Source: JBGPQJ01 sp963709295 (lineage in GTDB: Bacteria > Chloroflexota > Anaerolineae > Anaerolineales > Villigracilaceae). Taken from it: a stretch of DNA of 64,000 bases. The notes beneath the pieces were generated by a model, which saw only the letters and a list, made by a program, of their open reading frames with translations, had not been told where the DNA came from and did not search any database. Shown here piece after piece: positions 39,145 to 49,147 of this stretch; positions within the stretch are counted from its first letter, which is position 1, and every line of letters starts with the position of its first letter. The stretch covers positions 248,001 to 312,000 of the forward strand of contig CAVPVW010000004.1 of NCBI GenBank assembly GCA_963709295.1. Reading direction: 5' to 3'. Both the position numbers and the translations under genes were made by a program.

Positions 39145-39161
39145 ATCTGAAGGATGTGCCT

Positions 39162-40739
39162 ATGACACTTGCCATCGAAATGAAAGGCATGACCAGGTTC
39201 TTTGCATCCACCAACGTGCTTGCAAATGACCATGTCGATTTTTCAGTGGAAAAGGGCGAAGTACATGCCCTGGTGGGAGAGAACGGTGCGGGAAAAACCA
39301 CCCTGATGAACATCCTGTATGGCCTGATCAAACCGGATTCCGGAGAGATCCTGATCGAACTCGCAGCCCGTGCGGATCGGTCACCCGGATGATGCCATCC
39401 GGCACGGCATCGGCATGGTCCACCAGCACTTCAAGCTGGTCCCCTCCTTCACCGTGGCCGAGAATATCCTGCTGGGGATGGAACCCAGTCAAATGGGATT
39501 TGTAAATCACTCAGAAAGAAAATGAACAGATCATTCAATTATCCCGGAAAGTACAACCTGCCGGTGGATCCTGCGGCACGCATCCGTGACCTGCCGGTGG
39601 GAATGCAGCAGCGCGTGGAAATCTTAAAAGTATTGGAGCGTAATGCAAAAATACTTGTTTTGGACGAACCCACGGCTGTGCTCACTCCGCAGGAAGTAGG
39701 AGAATTGATCACGGTGATCCGCGGATTGTCCAGGCAGGGTTACACCATCATCTTCATTACCCATAAATTGATCGAAGTCATGATGGTGGCCGACCGGGTC
39801 AGTGTGATGCGTGGCGGGAAAATGGTGGGGACCAAGAAAGTTTCTGAAACATCGATCCCCGAGTTGGCAAGCATGATGGTGGGTCGTGAGGTCCTCTTGA
39901 AGGTCCATAAGGAGAAGATTGAACGGGGCGAGGTGGTGCTGGAAGTCAAGGATATCAGTGTCGCCGATATCAATGGACTCGCCGCCATCTCCCACGTTTC
40001 GTTTGAAGTCCATAAAGGCGAGATCGTTGCCATTGCAGGGGTCAGCGGGAACGGACAGACTGAACTTGTGGAAGTGATCTCGGGCATGAACACCCTGGAT
40101 GGAGGGGAAATCGTCTTCAGAGGCAAGCCAATTAATGAATTTTCTGTGGGCGAACGACGGGACATGGGCATGGCCCATATCCCTGAAGACCGCATGGTGG
40201 TTGGCTTGAACCTTCAGACCACGCTGGATGAGAATTTGATCGTCTCGAGGTACAACCATTCGGAATTCACCCGCTACGGATTCCTGCTGATGAAATCGAT
40301 CAACGAGTTCGCCAAACAGGTGGTGAATGCCTTCTCGATATCCGCAGCCAGGCCGGGGGAAGGCATCTCCATGCTTTCCGGCGGCAATCTGCAAAAAGTG
40401 GTGGTGGGACGCGAGTTATCCGGCAATCCTTCCTTTGTGATCGCCAATCAACCCACCCGAGGGCTGGATGTCGGCAGCATCGAGTTTGTCCATAAAACCT
40501 TAATTGAGGAACGTGATAAAGGTGCCGGCGTGCTGCTGGTCTCTGTTGAACTGGAAGAGGCCATGGCGCTTGCTGACCGCATCCTGGTCATCTACCGCGG
40601 AAAGATCCAGGGCGAACTGGACGCCGCCACCGCCACCGAGGAGGAAGTCGGCATCCTGATGGCTGGCGGAACCCTGGAAGAACTGAAGCAGCATTTACAG
40701 GCCAACGAGCAGGGCATCCAACACGAGGTGAAGCCATGA
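39162..40739 (+). CDS. Nucleoside ABC transporter tandem ATPase (three frame breaks)
   Basis: Total length 526 codons, with breaks near 39355 and two between about 39505 and 39560. ATG at 39162 has AAGGA 7 nt ahead. Domain 1: Walker A VGENGAGKTTLM, then after the breaks DLPVGMQQRVEILKVL (signature) and ILVLDEPTAVLTPQE (Walker B). Domain 2: AGVSGNGQTEL (degenerate Walker A), MLSGGNLQKVVVGRE and the GLDVGS loop. It belongs to the BmpB/NupA type that serves nucleoside permeases. Its TGA overlaps the permease ATG. Confidence 0.88.
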
Positions 40740-41837
40740 ATGATCCCCAATTCAAGAAAATTCAGGACGCCATCCTTGTGCCTGTCCTGGCCATTCTTTC
40801 GGGATTGGTGGTGATGGGCGATCCTCATCATCATCTTGAAGAAACCTCTCTTTGAATCCTATGGCATCCTCTTTACCAAAGGGTTTGGGTGTCAGGAATA
40901 CGGGAACTGCATTTTCATCTCCACTCTGGAACGCGCCACTCCGATCATCCTGACCGGTTTGTCCGCGGTTGTCGCCTTCCGTTCCGGTCTGTTCAGCATC
41001 GGGCAGGAAGGTCAATATCTCTTTGGTGCCGCTGCCGCCGCCTGGCTGGGATACGCGATACACCTGCCTCCCATCCTCCACGCCCTGGTGCTGATACTGG
41101 CCGGCATGCTGGTCGGTGCCGCTTACGGATGGATCCCTGGCATTCTGAAGGTCAAGATCGGGGTCAACGAATTGCTGGCGACCATTATGTTGAATTCCAT
41201 TGCTGTGCTGATCGTTGAATATCTGGTGCAGTTTCCCATGCGCGGTGATCGAAGCACAACGGCTCACTCCCCGGTGATCGATGAATCTGCGCAGCTGATG
41301 TCCTTCCTGCCGGGTTCCAAGTGGGGCGTGGGTTTTGTGATCGCGGTGATCGCCGTGGTCGCTGTTTACATCTATCTGTGGCGCACCAAGTACGGCTACG
41401 AGCAGCGCATGGCCGGACAATCCAGACAATTCGCCCTGTTTGGCGGCATCCGAAGCGACAGGTCCGCCATCCGCGCCATGCTGATCAGCGGCGCGCTGGC
41501 CGGGCTGGCAGGTGCCATCGAGGTGATGGGCGTCCACCGTAGACTCATGACGGGCTTCTCGGTCGGGCTGGGTTTTGACGGCCTGACGGCGGCCATCCTT
41601 GGACAGACCCATCCTGTGGGCGTGTTCATTGTGGCGATCCTGTTCTCTGGTCTAAAACTGGGCGCGCAGCTTGGCCTGCAATTACAACTGGCCATTCCGC
41701 GCGAGCTGGGCGGTACCATCATTGGTTTCATCATCTTGTTTGTTGCAGCCGGGAGGTTCTATCAAGATGGAATCACCCGCCTGCGGGACCGGTTCTCCCG
41801 CAGGCAGAGCAGCCGCCTGAAAGGAGAAAGCCACTAA
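40736..41837 (+). CDS. Nucleoside ABC transporter permease 1 (one extra base near 40820)
   Basis: ATG at 40736 overlaps the ATPase stop (ATGA). Length 1102 nt is 367 codons plus one base. Removing one G in the GGG near 40820 joins ILVPVLAILSGLVVMAILIIILKKPLFESYG, shown here as two parts of one membrane segment, to the remaining permease. Features of the BPD_transp_2 nucleoside branch: ATPIILTGLSAVVAFRSG, FSIGQEGQYLFGAAAAAW, GVNELLATIMLN and AIPRELGGTIIG. It forms the channel with the next permease. A close paralogue lies at 47287-48324. Confidence 0.9.
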
Positions 41838-41838
41838 T

Positions 41839-42819
41839 ATGGAAGGATTCTTCAGCGTTTTTACGGTCGAGTTGCTCCAGAGCAGCATCCGCCTGGCCAC
41901 ACCCATCCTGCTGGCGGCGCTGGGCGGAGCCCTGTGCAACCAGGCCGGCGTGCTTAATCTGGCGCTGGAAGCCAAGATGCTGCTTGGCGCGTTCGTGGGC
42001 ATCGTGGCTGCTTTTTACCTCGGCAATTCCTATGCCGGTTTGGTGGTGGCCATGATGGCGGGCGGATCGCTTGGTCTATTCTTTGCTTTTCTCTATCACA
42101 AATACAAAGTGGACCTGGTGATCCTGGCGATTGCCTTCAACCTGATCATTGCCGAGTTGACAGTGTTTGTAATGCGCGCCATGTTTGGAAACGTGGGCAG
42201 CTGGTCGGATCCCAGTATTGTACGCCTTGCGGACATCGAGCTCCCGATCATCAAGGATATCCCCGTCCTCGGACCGATCCTCAGCGGTTACAACGCCATC
42301 GTCTATTTTTCGTGGCTGGCAACGATTGTGATGTTCATCGTCTTATACAAGATGCGCAGCGGCCGCCACCTGCGCGCGACGGGAGAAGCCAAGGGTGCCG
42401 CAGAGACCGTGGGCATCCGAGCTGTCCTGCTGCAAACATTGGCATTGGTCATTGCCGGCATGCTGTGCGGACTGGCCGGCGCCTACCTCTCCATCGGACA
42501 TCTCAAACTGTTCACGCGCAATATGAGCGCCGGACGCGGCTGGGTTGCCATCGCGGCTGCCATGTTCGGTATGAACCATCCCTTCGGTGTTTTCTTTGCC
42601 AGTATGTTCTTCGGATTTGCAGATGCCTTCTCAGTCCGCGTTCAGGCGGTCACCGACCTGCCGCCCAACCTGGTCAAGCTGTTGCCCTACCTGGCCACGT
42701 TGGTTGTGCTGACGATCATCGCATTGCGGACCAAGCTTGCCCTCAGCATGGCCCGGCGGCGCTTCCGCGCGTCGCTTCGGGCGGAGGAAGCTTCCAAAAC
42801 AGCGGAAGGACCTGCGTAA
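41839..42819 (+). CDS. Nucleoside ABC transporter permease 2
   Basis: A 326-residue intact frame one nucleotide after permease 1, with AAGGAGAAAG upstream. ATPILLAALGGALCNQAGVLNLALEAKMLLGAF is the typical opening of the second nucleoside permease (BmpF/NupC type), split here by the loop after LAALGG. RATGEAKGAAETVGI is the cytoplasmic coupling loop contacting the ATPase. It is followed by a terminator, so the core transporter transcript ends here or is reduced. Confidence 0.92.
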   Translation: MEGFFSVFTVELLQSSIRLATPILLAALGGALCNQAGVLNLALEAKMLLGAFVGIVAAFYLGNSYAGLVVAMMAGGSLGLFFAFLYHKYKVDLVILAIAFNLIIAELTVFVMRAMFGNVGSWSDPSIVRLADIELPIIKDIPVLGPILSGYNAIVYFSWLATIVMFIVLYKMRSGRHLRATGEAKGAAETVGIRAVLLQTLALVIAGMLCGLAGAYLSIGHLKLFTRNMSAGRGWVAIAAAMFGMNHPFGVFFASMFFGFADAFSVRVQAVTDLPPNLVKLLPYLATLVVLTIIALRTKLALSMARRRFRASLRAEEASKTAEGPA

Positions 42820-42845
42820 TCTGCGATAAAAATATTGAACAATCA

Positions 42846-42876
42846 GGGTGTGCAATTCAAGTTGCACCCCTTTTTT
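42846..42876 (+). terminator. Intrinsic terminator after the nucleoside importer genes
   Basis: GGGTG..CAA pairs with TTGCACCC (8 bp with a 2-nt bulge, 6-nt loop) and TTTTTT follows directly. The next gene starts only a few nt later, so read-through past this terminator or a promoter inside the importer genes must feed the downstream genes. Confidence 0.78.
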
Positions 42877-42881
42877 GTCAC

Positions 42882-43814
42882 ATGATGATTGATAAACTTG
42901 TTTATGTGGATACGGATGTAAGCCTGGGTACGCCCGGCGCCGAGATAGATGACGGCGCTGCGTTGATCTTCCTCTTGCGCCAAAAGGGTGTTCATTTTGT
43001 AGGCGCCGGATCGGTCTTTGGCAATGCACCCATCAAGGATGCTTCGCTTAACCTCGATCGGTTGCTCACCTGGCTGGGCGGCGACCACATCCCGCAGGGC
43101 ATCGGTGCGGCAGGTCCGCTCATAGAAGATATGGATTGGTTTGACAACTGGCAATCCGGGTATGGAGTAACCTTTTCATGGGAACCTCGGCCGGCTGCAG
43201 CCCTTGCAGCAAACTTGATGATCGACACGATACGGTCTCATCCCGGCGAGGTTACAATTCTTTCGCTGGGTCCCATGACCAACCTGGCGCTGGCGGTTCG
43301 GCTTGCGCCGGACATCATCCCGCTCGCCCAACAGGTGATTGTCATGGGCGGTTCATTCACCATTCAGAATCCGACCCCGGAATTCAATGCCCGCTGCGAC
43401 CCGGAAGCTGCGCAGATCGTGCTCAACGCTGGTTGGGAGGTGACCATCCTGGGGTTGGACATCACCCGCCGCGTCCATTTCTCGCGCGCCGACTTCGCCT
43501 CCCTGCCGGATGGCCATCCTGCGGTCGAACTGCTCCGCACGCAGGCACCCGGCTGGATCGATCGTGTGGAAGTGATGGGCTGGGAGAAGGATGGCTGCTC
43601 GCTGCATGATGCCGTGGCGGCCGCCTACCTGGTGGCCCCAACCCTTTTCGAGAGTCAGGAGTCCGGTGTTCAAGTTGAGCTGACTGATCCAACCCTGCGC
43701 GGGCTTACCCGGTTCGTGCCCATTACGAAAGATCAGCCTGCGGTCCGGGTGGTGACCGGCGTGGATGTTCAAAAATGCCGTGACTTGATCTGGTCGCATT
43801 TACAAGAAGAATAG
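42882..43814 (+). CDS. Nucleoside hydrolase (IunH family) with an extended metal-binding loop
   Basis: A 310-residue protein that hydrolyses the N-glycosidic bond of nucleosides to base and ribose. Calcium-site residues are in YVDTDVSLG...EIDDGAAL. The family normally has DTDPGxDD, so eight extra residues lie between DTD and DD, a feature I associate with a divergent subfamily. Other motifs: LSLGPMTNLALAV, VIVMGGSF, EFNARCDPEAAQ and LHDAVAAAY. Two ATGs in tandem (42882, 42885) both fit; no good ribosome-binding site stands before them because the terminator occupies that space. Confidence 0.85.
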   Translation: MMIDKLVYVDTDVSLGTPGAEIDDGAALIFLLRQKGVHFVGAGSVFGNAPIKDASLNLDRLLTWLGGDHIPQGIGAAGPLIEDMDWFDNWQSGYGVTFSWEPRPAAALAANLMIDTIRSHPGEVTILSLGPMTNLALAVRLAPDIIPLAQQVIVMGGSFTIQNPTPEFNARCDPEAAQIVLNAGWEVTILGLDITRRVHFSRADFASLPDGHPAVELLRTQAPGWIDRVEVMGWEKDGCSLHDAVAAAYLVAPTLFESQESGVQVELTDPTLRGLTRFVPITKDQPAVRVVTGVDVQKCRDLIWSHLQEE

Positions 43815-43823
43815 AGGGACTGA

Positions 43824-44738
43824 TTGGATACTTGTGATGTCTTCTGTTATGGCGAGATCGGCGTGGATAACATCATCCAGGCGGATGGCCTGCCCTCGCC
43901 CGAGAATGCGGTCTTCCCGAAGTCCGACAGCTATCACCTGGGAGGGGCGGCTGCCAATACCGCCGTCTGGCTGGCGGCGATGGGAGTGAAAGTCCGGTTG
44001 TGCGGTAATGTCATCGGCCGGGATGCCTATGGGAAGCAGATTCTTGAAAAGTTGAGTCGTTATTCGGTTCTAGATCACAGCCTGGTGGAACAGCGTCAGG
44101 AGGTGACCACGCCTTTCACCCGCGCGATCGTCACACCGGATGGCGAGCGTTCCTTCCTGATTTTTTGGTATCCGCAAGCGCCAAAGATTCCTCTCGCTCG
44201 GGAAATGCTGGCAGGCGCTAAATATTTTGCGCTCGACCTCTACGGCGGTCCGGAAAGACAAGCCGCTGCGCAGCTCGCATTCGAAAACGGCGTGTCCACC
44301 GCCATCGGCGATGTGATCTGGCCAGACCATCCCGTGCTGCCTTATACCAGCATCGCCACCAATTCCGGACCGTATATCCGCCAGAATTTCCCGGGCGTGG
44401 ACGTCCGCCTGCATGCGAGGCGGCTGCAGTCCATCTCCAGGGGAATCGTCATCACCACCGATGGCCCTCATCCGGTGCACGCCGTCGATGCGCAGGGGCA
44501 CGGCTTTACCATCCAACCGCCGACGGTGGAGGTTGTCGACGCGACAGGTGCGGGAGACGCCTTCCGCTCCGGTCTGCTGTTTGGACTGTCACGCGGGCTG
44601 GACCTTCCGCGCAGCCTGTGCTGGGCGGTGGCTGCCGGGTCGCTTAAAGTCAGAAACCTGGGGGCTGCGACGACACTACCTGAATTCAAAGAGATCGAAG
44701 CTCTGGCGAACAGCCTGCAGGCACAACCAGAGAATTGA
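43824..44738 (+). CDS. PfkB-family sugar or nucleoside kinase
   Basis: A 304-residue intact frame from a TTG start at 43824, with AGAGGGA upstream. Signature 1 is HLGGAAANTAVWLAAMG; signature 2 is VDATGAGDAFRSGLLFG with the catalytic Asp. It could phosphorylate ribose, deoxyribose, another released sugar or a nucleoside; sequence alone does not decide. Its place between a nucleoside hydrolase and the YjjW/YjjI pair makes a released-sugar kinase attractive. A separate canonical ribokinase upstream suggests a different substrate for this one. Confidence 0.87.
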   Translation: MDTCDVFCYGEIGVDNIIQADGLPSPENAVFPKSDSYHLGGAAANTAVWLAAMGVKVRLCGNVIGRDAYGKQILEKLSRYSVLDHSLVEQRQEVTTPFTRAIVTPDGERSFLIFWYPQAPKIPLAREMLAGAKYFALDLYGGPERQAAAQLAFENGVSTAIGDVIWPDHPVLPYTSIATNSGPYIRQNFPGVDVRLHARRLQSISRGIVITTDGPHPVHAVDAQGHGFTIQPPTVEVVDATGAGDAFRSGLLFGLSRGLDLPRSLCWAVAAGSLKVRNLGAATTLPEFKEIEALANSLQAQPEN

Positions 44739-44753
44739 TTGTTCTCATTTGAT

Positions 44754-45656
44754 ATGGAAAATAAACCGATACGGTCCACCCAGAATATTGCCGAATCCAT
44801 CCAGGCGCCAACTAGCCGCCGCGGGTGGATCAACCATATTCTGCCGCAAAGTTTCGTGGACGGGCCGGGCAACCGGACGGTCATCTTCCTGCAGGGATGC
44901 AATCTCCATTGTTTGTACTGCCACAACCCTTACACGATCAATCTGTGCAATCACTGCGGGCTGTGCGTGGATACCTGCCCTTCCGGTGCGCTCAGCCTGG
45001 TCGATGGCGTGGTCGTCTGGGACTCTGCGCGTTGCACCGAATGTGACACGTGCATCCACACCTGCCCATCGAACAGTTCGCCGCGCGCGGTGTCGATGTC
45101 TGCTGAGGAATTATGGAATAAGGTCAAGCCGCTCTCCAGCTTCATTTCAGGAGTGACGGTCTCAGGCGGCGAGCCAACCTTACAAGCGGATTTCATTTCC
45201 GAATTTTTTGCGCTGGTCAAATCGAGCTCTTCTTTGACAACGCTGATCGAAACCAATGGTCACGCCGGGCCGCAGGCGTACCTGCCGTTCCTCGAAAACC
45301 TGGATATGGCGATCGTGGACCTGAAAGCCATTGATCCACAGCGCCACCGCGATCTCACCGGCGGTGACCTGGCGCCCACTCTCGACTCGATAAGCTTTCT
45401 TCATGACAGGAAGAAGCTTCACTCGGTCCAGCAGGTGGTGGTGCCTGGCTTTACTGATTTAGAGGCGAGCGCCTCCGCGTCTGCCCGCTTCCTGGCTAAC
45501 ATCGATCCGCGAATCCGGTTAAAATTCCTGCGCTTCCGCCCTCACGGCACATCCGGTCCGGCTGAGACGTGGTCACCGCCCCCAGATGAAGAGATGGACC
45601 GCCTGGTACAGATCGCACTGGATTCAGGCTTACGCCACGTGGAACGCTCATTGTAG
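44754..45656 (+). CDS. yjjW: YjjW-type glycyl radical enzyme activase (radical SAM)
   Basis: A 300-residue activase. I chose the ATG at 44754; an in-frame TTG five codons earlier is possible. VDGPGNRTVIFLQGCNLHCLYC holds the radical-SAM cluster Cys49, 53 and 56. Two ferredoxin-type clusters follow (CNHCGLCVDTCPSGA and CTECDTCIHTCPSN), and VSGGEPTLQ is the SAM motif. The two extra clusters and the pairing with a YjjI-type GRE identify it as YjjW. It should install the glycyl radical on the next gene's product. The stop of the kinase gene is 15 nt upstream. Confidence 0.9.
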   Translation: MENKPIRSTQNIAESIQAPTSRRGWINHILPQSFVDGPGNRTVIFLQGCNLHCLYCHNPYTINLCNHCGLCVDTCPSGALSLVDGVVVWDSARCTECDTCIHTCPSNSSPRAVSMSAEELWNKVKPLSSFISGVTVSGGEPTLQADFISEFFALVKSSSSLTTLIETNGHAGPQAYLPFLENLDMAIVDLKAIDPQRHRDLTGGDLAPTLDSISFLHDRKKLHSVQQVVVPGFTDLEASASASARFLANIDPRIRLKFLRFRPHGTSGPAETWSPPPDEEMDRLVQIALDSGLRHVERSL

Positions 45657-45671
45657 AAAAGGAAAATTCAG

Positions 45672-47262
45672 ATGGAAAAACAGGAAACACAAAAGCTCAT
45701 CCCGTTCATGCCTTTTGAGGATTTGAACCAGGGGTTGACCCCTGAAAAGTTGGAGGATTACAAGGCCTATGTGCGCCAGGTGATTCGCGCGAAGGATTCG
45801 ATCTTTGAACAGAAGCGCGACACACTGGCTGCGGTGGCTGTCAACGCCCTGTCTTATCCTCCACTTTCCCCGGAAGCGCTGGAACTGATCGACTCGGGCG
45901 TGATCTGCCTGCTCAGTGAGGGCGCCGCCCCTTACCATCCGAGATATGTCGCGCCGGATTATGCCCGGCTCCTGCAAAACGGATCTGTGTTTTTAGAATT
46001 GCCTCCCGCGCGGGATCTTTTCGATGCCACCGCCTCTCTCCTGACCGCCTATAAATATGTGCCGAGCGGCCACCCGGTGTTCATCGGCCGGCTGGACGAA
46101 CTGCTCGAACCCTACATCGACACGGTCCCCGTGGAGACTGCCCGCCGCATCTTGAGGCAATTCTGGATGCTGGTGGACCGCCTGAATCCCAGTGCCTTCG
46201 TGCATGCCAATCTCGGTCCAAGAGAATCGACCGTTGGTCGGCTCCTATTGGATGTGGACCGCGAACTGCGCACGATCACCAATCTCACCCTGCGCTACGA
46301 CCCGGAGATCACTTCCGAGGATTTTGCGCTGCAGGCGGTACGCAATGCCCTCGAGTTGACCAAGCCGTATTTCCTGAACCACCGCATGATGCTGGCGGAC
46401 TGGGGCGAGGATTATGCGGTGGCCAGCTGCTATAACGGGATGCGCCTCGGCGGCGGGATCTACACGCTGGTGCGTATCAACCTGCAGGAAGCCGCCCGCC
46501 TGTCAGACGGCAGCTCAGGAAGACCTGTTGGAGCGAGTCCTGCCGCATGTCGTCTCCAAGGCCTCCGAAGTGACCGCCAGCCGCACCGCCTTCCTGGTGG
46601 ACGACATCCAGTGGTTCGAGGACAACACTTGGATCGAGGAGGGGCTTTTACATCGGGAAAAGTTCTCTGCCTATACCGCCATCTTCGGGCTTGCGGAGGC
46701 GGTGAACGAGACCCTGGCACGCAGCGGAAGCCCTGATCTTCGCTATGGCCATGCCGGGGAAGCCAATCTTCTGGCTGAAAAAATCGCCAACCGGATCGGC
46801 GACTTGATCCGCGCAAACCCCACCCCCTACTGCAATGGCACCGCAGGTCATGCCTGCTATCACGCCCAGGTGGGGATCAGCACCGACGTCGGCGTGAGCC
46901 CCAGCTCCCGTGTGCCCTCCGGCGAGGAGCCCGACCTGTATGCCCATTTGTTGGCAGAAGCTCCCACGCATCGTCAGCTCCTGGGCGGGACCAGCACCAT
47001 CCTGGAGTTCGACCAGACCGCTTCAGGCAATCCCCGGGCCGTGCTGGACATCATCCGCGGCGCGCATGCCCACGGCACGCGCAATCTTTCCATCGGCAGC
47101 GCGTCGTCCGAGTTCGTGCGCGTCACCGGGTACCTGGTGCGGCGGGCGGACCTGGACGCCAAGCAGCACGAGAAAGCCTCCCGCTATTCGTCCGCGGTTC
47201 TGGCCAGCGGATTCATGCAGACCAAACCCAACCACCTGCACCGCCGCACCCGGCAGGTCTAG
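45672..47262 (+). CDS. yjjI: YjjI-family glycyl radical enzyme (one frameshift near 46510)
   Basis: About 530 codons, close to E. coli YjjI (about 516) and much shorter than other GREs. Shared features as I recall them: ALSYPPLSPEALELIDSGVI, EGAAPYHPRYVAPDYARLL, HANLGPRESTVGRLLLD, and VASCYNGMRLGGG, whose Cys is the likely thiyl radical. Near the end the glycyl radical loop is FVRVTGYLVRRADLD. The frame breaks between ARLSDG and EDLLERVLPHV and fits one extra base. The reaction of YjjI is not established. In E. coli yjjI/yjjW neighbour the deo nucleoside genes; here they sit inside a nucleoside locus, an independent sign of a role with nucleosides or their sugars. Confidence 0.9.
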
Positions 47263-47286
47263 CCGTATAGTTCACCATTCTGTTCA

Positions 47287-48324
47287 GTGCAGCCTGCCTT
47301 GATGACCCCTGCGCTCACCCGGCTTCCGAAACGCATGATCTGGCTGCTGCTGCCGGCGTTTTTGAGCCTTCTGGCTGGCGCGCTGCTCATCCTCGCCGTC
47401 GGGGAAAATCCGCTGGAGGCTTATGCCAGTCTCTTCGATGCCGGATTCGGCTGCAAGGCAGGTCCGGGGCGCTGTGCGCTGATCACTGCGCTGACCTTCG
47501 CCACGCCGTTGATCTTCACCGGCCTCTCCGCCACGGTCGCTCTGCGCGGCGGTTTTTTCTCGATCGGGCAGGCAGGTCAGATGCTGTTTGGAGCGGCCGC
47601 CGCCGCCTGGCTGGCCGGGTCGCTGTCTCTGCCCCCGGGCTTTCATGCGTTGATCGCTCTGCTGGGGGCGGCGCTTTTTGGAGGGCTGTGGGGATTGCTG
47701 CCGGGGATGCTCAAGCATTACATCGGGGTCAACGAGATTCTCTCGACGCTGGTCCTTAATCCAATTGCCGTAGTGCTGGTGGGCGTGGTCCGGTTGCCCG
47801 GTGTGGGTTTGAGCGCGCGCCTTTCCCCATTGCTGCCAAGCACCAAGTTGACACTGGGATTCCTGCTGGCGTTGACCGCTGCCCTGCTTGTTTACGTCTA
47901 CCTCTGGCGCACCGCCCGCGGTCTGGAAATCCGCACAAGCGGAAAAGCTCCCCGTTTTGCGCTGTACGGCGGCATGCCCAGGCATGCGCCGGCGTTGGTG
48001 ACCATGATGCTCAGCGGTGCACTGGCCGGGCTGGCGGGAGGCGTCGAAGTCCTGGGTGTGCATTACCATTTCGTCTCAACGTTTTCCGCAGTGAACGATT
48101 TTGACGGCCTGATCGTCGCCTTCGCCGGTCACCTGCATCCCGCCGGCGTGGTGCTGTTCAGCGTATTGCTGGGCGGGCTGCGCACCGGCTCCCTGGTCGG
48201 GCTGCAGATCGGCTCGGGCATCCCGCGCGAATTGGGCAGCGCGCTCATCGCGCTGATGCTGATGTTCATCGCAACCAACCGGTTCTACAATTCCAACAAC
48301 GGGAACTCCAATCCGGGTCTATAA
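47287..48324 (+). CDS. Third nucleoside-type ABC permease (paralogue of permease 1)
   Basis: A 345-residue intact membrane protein that aligns along its whole length with permease 1: ATPLIFTGLSATVALRGG, FSIGQAGQMLFGAAAAAW, GVNEILSTLVLN, YVYLWRTARG and GIPRELGSALI. The extracytoplasmic loop between the middle segments is about ten residues shorter (RLPGVGLSARLSPLL), which could change specificity. Start GTG 47287 or ATG 47302; neither has a clear ribosome-binding site. No ATPase, binding protein or second permease is beside it, so it may exchange with permease 1 in the same complex. A terminator follows at once. Confidence 0.88.
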   Translation: MQPALMTPALTRLPKRMIWLLLPAFLSLLAGALLILAVGENPLEAYASLFDAGFGCKAGPGRCALITALTFATPLIFTGLSATVALRGGFFSIGQAGQMLFGAAAAAWLAGSLSLPPGFHALIALLGAALFGGLWGLLPGMLKHYIGVNEILSTLVLNPIAVVLVGVVRLPGVGLSARLSPLLPSTKLTLGFLLALTAALLVYVYLWRTARGLEIRTSGKAPRFALYGGMPRHAPALVTMMLSGALAGLAGGVEVLGVHYHFVSTFSAVNDFDGLIVAFAGHLHPAGVVLFSVLLGGLRTGSLVGLQIGSGIPRELGSALIALMLMFIATNRFYNSNNGNSNPGL

Positions 48325-48326
48325 AA

Positions 48327-48358
48327 AGACTTCCCTCCATCAACAAGGAGGGAAGTCT
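48327..48358. terminator. Bidirectional terminator between permease 3 and the nucleoside phosphorylase
   Basis: AGACTTCCCTCC and GGAGGGAAGTCT make a perfect 12-bp stem with an 8-nt loop. The minus strand continues TTTTTATAG, an ideal tail for the phosphorylase gene; the plus strand has a weaker tail (GAAATTCTTTC). Confidence 0.85.
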
Positions 48359-48381
48359 GAAATTCTTTCTCGAAACCGAAC

Positions 48382-49107
48382 TTATTTGGCCTGATCGGCC
48401 TGGGCAATGGTCCACATGGCTTGCAGCGCGATCTTGATCGCATCCATCTCCCCGCGGCGGAAATCCGCCTCGCCCCACTCCGGCTTGATCGTCCCCGGCG
48501 CGCCGTCCGAGGTGAAGATGGCACCGGTCCGCCAGCCGCGCACCGCGCCAACGATGAACAGTGTATCGCTTTCCATCTCGACAAAGACCAATCCGGCAGA
48601 TTTCATAGGCTGGGATTGCCCCTCGTCGCGGGGAGCGTAAAACGCATCCCCCGCAATGCCGACGCCGACCGTCACCGGTATCTTGAGCGACTCCCCTGCT
48701 TCCACGAGGGCGCGTAGAACGGAAAAGGTCGGGACAGCCGGGAAGGTGAGAGGCAGGTAGGCCATGCTGGTCCCGCCGGCACGCACCGTCCCGCTGGCGG
48801 CGATCACATCGCCGGGTTTCTGGCCCTCCTGGAACACCCCGCACGACCCGACCCGGATGAAGGTATCCGCGCCCATGTGGGCCAGCTCCTCCACGCCGAT
48901 GGCCACCGCCGGGCCGCCCATGCCGGTACCGCACACGGTCATGAAGACACCCCGGTACTCGCCGGAGAAGACGATATAGCCCCGGCTTTCGGTCACCAGG
49001 CGGGAGGTGTCAAACTGGTCCGCGATCTTTTTCGCGCGCTGCTGGTCGCCCGGGCAGAAGATGTAGCGGGATATATCCTTAGAGTCGCACTTGATATGCC
49101 ATTCCAT
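48382..49107 (-). CDS. Nucleoside phosphorylase (uridine phosphorylase/PNP family)
   Basis: A 241-residue protein from the ATG at 49107, preceded by CGGAGGC. FCPGDQQRAKKIAD (phosphate-binding Gly-Asp), VCGTGMGGPAVAIGVEEL, FIRVGSCGVFQ and FVEMESDTLF are the motifs of the trimeric/hexameric PNP_UDP_1 family. It splits a nucleoside with phosphate into base and (deoxy)ribose-1-phosphate in the cytoplasm. The late Asp region reads FTSDGAPG. Uridine phosphorylase is the likeliest subclass but purine specificity cannot be excluded. It is the only minus-strand gene of the nucleoside locus and is divergent from the deaminase-like amidohydrolase. Confidence 0.88.
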   Translation of the reverse strand: MEWHIKCDSKDISRYIFCPGDQQRAKKIADQFDTSRLVTESRGYIVFSGEYRGVFMTVCGTGMGGPAVAIGVEELAHMGADTFIRVGSCGVFQEGQKPGDVIAASGTVRAGGTSMAYLPLTFPAVPTFSVLRALVEAGESLKIPVTVGVGIAGDAFYAPRDEGQSQPMKSAGLVFVEMESDTLFIVGAVRGWRTGAIFTSDGAPGTIKPEWGEADFRRGEMDAIKIALQAMWTIAQADQAK

Positions 49108-49147
49108 GAAAGCCTCCGCTGATCTATTATTTTGGTTATTGCGACTT

